A stretch of DNA of 17,076 nt from DASWRT01 sp036403035 (GTDB lineage Bacteria > Pseudomonadota > Alphaproteobacteria > ATCC43930 > CGMCC-115725): contig DASWRT010000014.1 of the NCBI GenBank assembly GCA_036403035.1, positions 1 through 17,076 on the forward strand. The letters are read 5' to 3'. Shown in pieces: positions 12,996-17,076 of this stretch (its first letter is position 1; each line of letters starts with the position of its first letter). The notes beneath the pieces were generated by a model. The model did no database searches. It was not told where the DNA came from and saw only the letters and a list, made by a program, of their open reading frames with translations. The position numbers were made by a program, and so were the translations under genes.

Positions 12996-15214
12996 AAGAT
13001 AAGTCCAGCGGCGCCGTTCGCGTCGTCGACTTTGCCGATGCCCTCGGCGAACGTTACCTGTCCTATGCCCTCTCGACGATCATGGCGCGCTCGCTGCCCG
13101 ATGTGCGGGACGGGCTCAAGCCGGTGCATCGCCGCCTGCTCTTCGCGATGCGGCAGCTCCGCCTCGATCCGCGCTCCGGCTACAAGAAGTGCGCGCGCGT
13201 CGTCGGCGACGTCATCGGTAAGTTCCACCCGCACGGCGACCAGGCGGTCTACGAGGCGCTGGTCCGGCTCGCCCAGGACTTCTCGCAGCGCTATCCGCTG
13301 ATCGACGGGCAGGGCAATTTCGGCAACATCGACGGCGATAACGCCGCCGCGATGCGGTACACCGAGAGCCGCCTCACCGAGGTGGCCGAAGCGCTGCTCG
13401 CCGGCATCGACAGCGACGCGGTCGATTTCCGTCCGACCTACGACGGCGAGGGCGAAGAGCCGACCGTCCTGCCGGCGCGCTTTCCGAACCTGCTGGCGAA
13501 CGGCGCGACGGGCATCGCCGTCGGCATGGCGACGAGCATCCCGCCGCACAATGCGGGGGAGCTGTGCGGCGCGCTCCTCCAGCTCATCGACAAGCCGGCG
13601 ACCGAGCTGCCTGAACTCCTGGCGCATGTGCGGGGCCCCGACTTCCCGACCGGGGGCGTGCTCGTCGAAGGGGCCGACGCGATTCGCGAAGCCTATGCGA
13701 CCGGCCGCGGCAGCTTCCGGCTGCGGGCGCGCTGGAGCGTCGAGCGGCTGTCGCACGGGCTATTCCAGATCGTCGTCACCGAGATCCCGTACCAGGTCGC
13801 GAAGTCGCGCCTGATCGAGCGCGTCGCGACCTTGCTCGACGAGAAGAAGCTGCCGCTCCTCAACGACATTCGCGACGAGTCGACCGAGGAGGTGCGGATC
13901 GTCCTTGAGCCGAAGACGCGGAACGTCGATCCCGACGTGATGATGGAGATGCTGTTCCGCGCGACCGACCTTGAAGTCCGCGTGCCGCTCAACATGAACG
14001 TGCTCGACGCGAGCGCCACGCCGCGGGTGATGACCCTCAAGGAAGTGCTGCAAGCCTTCCTCGACCATCGTCGCGAGGTGCTGCTGCGCACCAGCCGGTT
14101 CCGCCTCGCCGAGGTCGACCGCCGGATGGAGGTCCTGCACGGCCAGATAATCGTCTATCTCAATCTCGACGAGGTGATCCGGATCATCCGCGAGGAGGAC
14201 GACCCGAAGGCGGTGATGCAGGCCCGTTGGGATCTCACGGAGTTGCAGGTCGAGGCCATTCTCAACACGCGGCTGCGCGCCCTGCGCAAGCTGGAGGAGA
14301 TGGCGATCCGCAAGGAGCTGGGCGAACTGGAGGCCGAGCGCCAGGGACTTGAGAAGCTGCTCGCCGAGGAGAAGCGGCAGTGGCGCGCGATCGCCAAGGA
14401 GGTAAAGGAGATCGCCGCGAAGTTCGGCCTGGAGACGACGCTCGGCCGGCGCCGCACCGACATCGCCGCGGCGCCGAGCGCAGTGGTCGTGCCGCTGGAG
14501 GCGCTGGTCGAGCGCGAGCCGGTCACCGTGCTCTGCTCGAAGAAGGGCTGGATCCGTACCGTCAAGGGACATGGCGTCCCCGCCGCCGACCAGAAGTACA
14601 AGGAAGGCGACGAGCCGCGCTTCGCGATCGAGGCGGAGACCGTCGACAAGCTCCTCGTCTTCGGCAGCAACGGCCGCTTCTACACGCTGGCGGTCGACAA
14701 GCTGCCCGGCGGGCGCGGCCATGGCGAGCCGATCCGGCTGATGCTCGACCTCGCCAACGAGCACGACATCGTCGAGATCCTGCCGTTCCGCACCGGTCAG
14801 AAGCTGCTCGTGGCGGCGAGCGACGGGCGCGGCTTCGTCGTCCCGGCGGAAGAGGCGCTTGCGCAGACCCGCTCCGGCAAGCAGGTGCTCAACGTCGGCG
14901 ACGGCGCCGTCGCGAAGGTCTGCGTGCCGGCGAGCGGGAACGCCGTCGCGCTGCTCGGCGACAACCGCAAGCTTCTCGTCTGCAAGCTGGAGGAAGTGCC
15001 GGAGATGACCCGCGGCCGTGGCGTCATGCTGCAGCGGTACAAGGATGGCGGCCTCGCCGACGCCAAGGTGTTCGCTCTGGCCGACGGCTTGGTCTGGCGG
15101 CAGGGCGAGAGCCGGACGCGCACCGAGACCGACCTGACCGCCTGGATCGCGCCGCGCGCCACCACCGGCCGGATCGTCCCGAACGGCTTTCCCAAGCAGA
15201 ACCGGTTTACTTAG
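12992..15214 (+). CDS. parC: DNA topoisomerase IV subunit A
   Basis: The DNA-breaking subunit that decatenates daughter chromosomes together with ParE. The 740 residues have the winged-helix/tower breakage domain with catalytic Tyr123 in AAMRYTESRL, the quinolone region FHPHGDQAVYEALVRLAQDF (78-97), and a C-terminal beta-pinwheel from about residue 495. ParC rather than GyrA is chosen from the length, the lack of a clear GyrA box (a QRRGGKG-like motif) and the decayed, short pinwheel. At the position of E. coli ParC Ser80 there is Gln84, with Glu88 at the Glu84 position. ATG 12992 overlaps the recO stop by 4 nt (ATGA). parE is not in the window. Confidence 0.94.
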   Translation: MKDKSSGAVRVVDFADALGERYLSYALSTIMARSLPDVRDGLKPVHRRLLFAMRQLRLDPRSGYKKCARVVGDVIGKFHPHGDQAVYEALVRLAQDFSQRYPLIDGQGNFGNIDGDNAAAMRYTESRLTEVAEALLAGIDSDAVDFRPTYDGEGEEPTVLPARFPNLLANGATGIAVGMATSIPPHNAGELCGALLQLIDKPATELPELLAHVRGPDFPTGGVLVEGADAIREAYATGRGSFRLRARWSVERLSHGLFQIVVTEIPYQVAKSRLIERVATLLDEKKLPLLNDIRDESTEEVRIVLEPKTRNVDPDVMMEMLFRATDLEVRVPLNMNVLDASATPRVMTLKEVLQAFLDHRREVLLRTSRFRLAEVDRRMEVLHGQIIVYLNLDEVIRIIREEDDPKAVMQARWDLTELQVEAILNTRLRALRKLEEMAIRKELGELEAERQGLEKLLAEEKRQWRAIAKEVKEIAAKFGLETTLGRRRTDIAAAPSAVVVPLEALVEREPVTVLCSKKGWIRTVKGHGVPAADQKYKEGDEPRFAIEAETVDKLLVFGSNGRFYTLAVDKLPGGRGHGEPIRLMLDLANEHDIVEILPFRTGQKLLVAASDGRGFVVPAEEALAQTRSGKQVLNVGDGAVAKVCVPASGNAVALLGDNRKLLVCKLEEVPEMTRGRGVMLQRYKDGGLADAKVFALADGLVWRQGESRTRTETDLTAWIAPRATTGRIVPNGFPKQNRFT

Positions 15215-15223
15215 AGCACCTGT

Positions 15224-15247
15224 AAAAGCCCCTGTCCGCAGGCTCTT
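15224..15247 (+). terminator. Weak terminator-like hairpin after parC
   Basis: AAAAGCC plus CCTG (15224-15234) can pair with CAGGCTCTT (15239-15247) around a TCCG loop, with a two-base bulge and a mismatch. It starts 10 nt after the parC stop. Only short pyrimidine-rich sequence follows, so termination efficiency is doubtful. Confidence 0.25.
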
Positions 15248-15342
15248 GTGACAGCTGTGCGGCCCGTCGATTTCCAATTACCATCGTGCAACCGTCGGCT
15301 TCCTGCGACGCCGTGGCTCCCGCGCAAGCGTGGATAGAACCC

Positions 15343-15369
15343 TGGACAATATTGTGGTTCAGAGATAAT
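15343..15369 (+). promoter_or_regulatory. Candidate promoter for the ABC importer operon
   Basis: TGGACA (15343-15348) and GATAAT (15364-15369) each match consensus at 5 of 6 bases but are only 15 nt apart. The site is about 100 nt before the binding protein start. Dyads overlap both elements, so regulated transcription is plausible. Confidence 0.3.
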
Positions 15370-15399
15370 TCTCAGCGCCATCGTCAGGACAGGTTGTCC
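15344..15399. repeat. Cluster of dyads in the importer leader
   Basis: Three short inverted repeats lie in the 255-nt gap: the perfect palindrome ACAATATTGT (15346-15355), GAGA-TAAT-TCTC (15362-15373) and GGACA-GGT-TGTCC (15387-15399). The first and third share the form GGACA-N2/3-TTGT (15344 and 15387), 43 bp apart. The middle one covers the candidate -10. Confidence 0.45.
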
Positions 15400-15469
15400 G
15401 GATAGCAGGCGTCTGCCCCAATACGCATGCCCGACGCTGGCCCAAGAGAAACGGGAGGAATCAAACGTC

Positions 15470-16594
15470 ATGAGGAAAACGTCGCTCTATCTGGGTGCAG
15501 CGGTGCTGCTGCTGACCGCGACGGCCGGGGTGGCCGTCGCCGCCGACGTGAAGGTCGGCGCGATCGAGGATCTCAGCGGTCCGACGGCCAAGTACGGCGT
15601 CGCGATTCGCCAAGGCTTCGACCTCGCAGCCGACGAGATCAACGGTATGGGTGGGAGCAAGGCCGGCAAATTCGACATCATCTACGAAGATGCAGCCGGC
15701 CAGAAGGAGCAGGCGCTGAACGCCGCACGCAAGCTGCTTGCCCGCGACAAGGTCGTGACGCTTCTCGGTCCGACGCTGTCGACTGAGAGCTTCGCCGCCG
15801 CCCCTGCCGCGAACGAGCGCAAGATACCGATCATCGGCACCTCGACGACGGCGAACGGCATCACCGATATCGGCGAATGGGTGTTCCGGACGGCGATGCC
15901 GGAGGCCGACGTGATTCCCGTAGCGCTGCAGAAAGCGCAGAAGAAGTTCGGGATCAAGAAGGTCGCGTTGCTGTATGCGAACGACGACGCCGTCTCGAAA
16001 ACGGGCGCCGACGTGATGAAGGCGGCGCTGCCGAAGCTTGGCATCGAGATCGCGGCCGAGGAAACGTTCGCGACCAAGGACACCGATTTCTCGGCGCAGC
16101 TCACCAAGGTGAAAGGGCTGGGCGTCGATGCACTCTGCGTCTCCTCCCTTGCCGAGGCGGGCGCCGGCGTCGTGCTTCAGGCGCGTCAGCTCGGCATTCC
16201 GAAAACCGTGCCGATCATCGCCGGGAACGGTTTCAACTCGCCGAAGATCGCCGAAATCGCAGGCGATTCGTCCGAGAACGTGATCGTCGGCAGCCCCTGG
16301 TTCGTCGGCAAGAAGGATCCGGCCAACGAGAAGTTCGTGGCCGCGTTCCGCAAGAAGTACAACCAGGATCCGGACCAGTTCGCGGCGCAAGCCTACGACA
16401 CGCTTTACATCCTGAAGGAAGCCATCGACCGGGCCGACAGCACGGAAAACACGAAGCTGCACGACGCGCTGCTCAAGACCGACCACACCGGCGTGCTCGG
16501 ACCGTTCCGCTTTACACCCCATCGCGATCCCGGCGCGACCGAGGGCGTCGTCGTTCTGGTGATCAAGAACGGCAAGTTCACCGAGCTGGAATAA
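15470..16594 (+). CDS. ABC transporter periplasmic binding protein, branched-chain amino acid type
   Basis: A periplasmic type I solute-binding protein of the Leu/Ile/Val (Peripla_BP_6, LivK-like) family that captures ligand for an ABC importer. The 374 residues begin with a clear Sec signal peptide (MRKTS, hydrophobic 7-20, cleavage near Ala24/Ala25). The mature N-terminus DVKVGAIEDLSGPTAKYG and RQGFDLAADEING are typical, as are LLGPTLSTESFAAAPAANERKIPIIGTSTTA (ligand cleft region) and the hinge-crossing VSSLAEAGAGVVLQARQLG. Family members bind branched-chain amino acids, other amino acids, urea, amides or aromatic acids; ligand cannot be set from sequence alone. GGGAGG (15453-15458) precedes the ATG by 11 nt. 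The LivH-type permease gene follows after 71 nt, past a strong hairpin. Confidence 0.94.
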   Translation: MRKTSLYLGAAVLLLTATAGVAVAADVKVGAIEDLSGPTAKYGVAIRQGFDLAADEINGMGGSKAGKFDIIYEDAAGQKEQALNAARKLLARDKVVTLLGPTLSTESFAAAPAANERKIPIIGTSTTANGITDIGEWVFRTAMPEADVIPVALQKAQKKFGIKKVALLYANDDAVSKTGADVMKAALPKLGIEIAAEETFATKDTDFSAQLTKVKGLGVDALCVSSLAEAGAGVVLQARQLGIPKTVPIIAGNGFNSPKIAEIAGDSSENVIVGSPWFVGKKDPANEKFVAAFRKKYNQDPDQFAAQAYDTLYILKEAIDRADSTENTKLHDALLKTDHTGVLGPFRFTPHRDPGATEGVVVLVIKNGKFTELE

Positions 16595-16596
16595 GG

Positions 16597-16640
16597 AGCC
16601 GCCGTGGCGGCTGCACGATCGGTTTCCAATCGGTGCAGCC
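16597..16640 (+). promoter_or_regulatory. Intercistronic hairpins between binding protein and permease genes
   Basis: Two stems overlap. AGCCGCC (16597-16603) pairs with GGCGGCT (16606-16612). GGCTGCAC (16609-16616) pairs with GTGCAGCC (16633-16640) and is extended inward by GAT/ATC and GG/CC around a TTT loop, with one bulge and one mismatch. The stems share bases 16609-16612, so they exclude each other in full form. No T-run follows. Such structures between a binding protein and its permease commonly lower downstream expression or protect the upstream mRNA. Confidence 0.55.
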
Positions 16641-16665
16641 GACCGGCGCGGCGGAAGATTAATCG

Positions 16666-17076
16666 ATGCTCGCGCAGCAGTTGTTCAACGCACTCGTCCT
16701 CGGTTCCGTCTACGCGCTGTTCGCGTTGGGCTTCACGCTGACCTTCGGCGTGCTGCGCATCATCAATCTGATGTACGGGTTCTACGTTACGTGCGGCGCC
16801 TTCATGGCGCTTCTCGCGGTGACGCAGGCCGGATTGCCGCTTCCGGCCGCGGCGCTCCTCGGAGCGGTCGGAGCGGGGCTGACCGCAGTCGTCTGCGACT
16901 ATGTTCTGTTGACGCCGCTTCGCCGGTCGCGCGCACCGGAATTGAGTTCGCTGATCGTCACGCTCGGCGGCGTCCTGCTTCTTAACAACCTGATGACGAT
17001 TGCCTTCGGGGCCGAGGTTCGCCGCTTCCCGGCGACTCTCTTGAGTCAGTCGGCGATTGCGTTGGGACCGATCGAT
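16666..17076 (+). CDS. livH: Branched-chain amino acid-type ABC permease (LivH-like), partial
   Basis: Inner-membrane subunit of a HAAT-family importer, truncated by the window end after 137 codons with no stop. Translation from ATG 16666 shows a hydrophobic protein: MLAQQLFNALVLGSVYALFA, then GFTLTFGVLRIINLMYGF, where the LivH family has GxxxxxNFAHG, then membrane segments at about 42-58 and 62-82 and a loop TPLRRSRAPELSSLIVTLGG. GGAAG at 16653-16657 gives a ribosome site 8 nt before the ATG. It follows the binding protein gene, so livM, livG and livF-like genes are expected downstream. The exact substrate is not shown by the sequence. Confidence 0.9.
   Translation, partial: MLAQQLFNALVLGSVYALFALGFTLTFGVLRIINLMYGFYVTCGAFMALLAVTQAGLPLPAAALLGAVGAGLTAVVCDYVLLTPLRRSRAPELSSLIVTLGGVLLLNNLMTIAFGAEVRRFPATLLSQSAIALGPID

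Noticed and set aside
12992..15214. gyrA instead of parC
   Set aside because: 740 residues, no clear GyrA box and a degenerate pinwheel fit ParC better.
13760..15277. 505-codon minus-strand open frame opposite parC
   Set aside because: Antisense shadow of a gene with full topoisomerase motifs; the composition is typical of mirror frames.
1..17076. CRISPR array, insertion sequence, prophage, toxin-antitoxin or tRNA gene
   Set aside because: No regularly spaced repeats, transposase or integrase motifs, terminal repeats or cloverleaf were seen; all recognised genes are chromosomal housekeeping or transport.

Overview
The window is a compact, GC-rich stretch of bacterial core chromosome. The gene families, the very strong G/C preference at third codon positions, the gene order rpoZ-rsh-pdxJ-acpS-lepB-rnc-era-recO-parC, and a GAAC-N7-GAAC LexA-type box all suggest an alphaproteobacterium, possibly near Rhodospirillales. 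The genus cannot be told from the sequence. I see no mobile element, CRISPR array, tRNA or rRNA gene, and no block of foreign composition. No stretch over 300 bases lacks a gene; the largest gaps are 1957-2182 (226 nt) and 15215-15469 (255 nt).

Layout. (1) 1-1956, minus strand: a soluble lytic transglycosylase, divergent from dapA and smpB (2183-3583, plus). The gap between them carries candidate promoters for both directions. (2) 3580-4919, minus: a two-gene operon of a NYN-domain (LabA/DUF88-type) nuclease-like protein followed by a family 5 uracil-DNA glycosylase. The two genes overlap by GTGA, and the glycosylase overlaps the smpB tail. (3) 5026-6088, plus: folK (folate synthesis) and rpoZ (RNA polymerase omega), the latter with a reasonable sigma-70 promoter. 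(4) 6200-12086, plus: a tightly packed series rsh, pdxJ, acpS, lepB, rnc, era. It joins ppGpp metabolism, vitamin B6, phospholipid/ACP activation, protein secretion, RNA processing and 30S assembly. Several junctions overlap stop and start codons. (5) 12219-15214, plus: recO and parC, overlapping by ATGA, behind a short AT-richer leader that holds a LexA-type SOS box. (6) 15470-17076 (right edge), plus: the start of a branched-chain amino acid-type ABC importer, with a periplasmic binding protein and then a LivH-type permease cut by the window end. A dyad-rich 255-nt leader precedes it and a strong hairpin lies between the two genes.

Nearly everything is recognisable housekeeping, and I do not see a new multi-gene system. 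The points most worth a second look are regulatory or very small: the SOS box ahead of recO-parC, two short ORFs that fill the rpoZ-rsh and acpS-lepB gaps and end in the next start codon, the unclear start of rnc, the paired dyads and overlapping hairpins of the importer operon, and the NYN/UDG pairing. Weak terminator candidates only were found; no classical stem plus T-run is evident anywhere.
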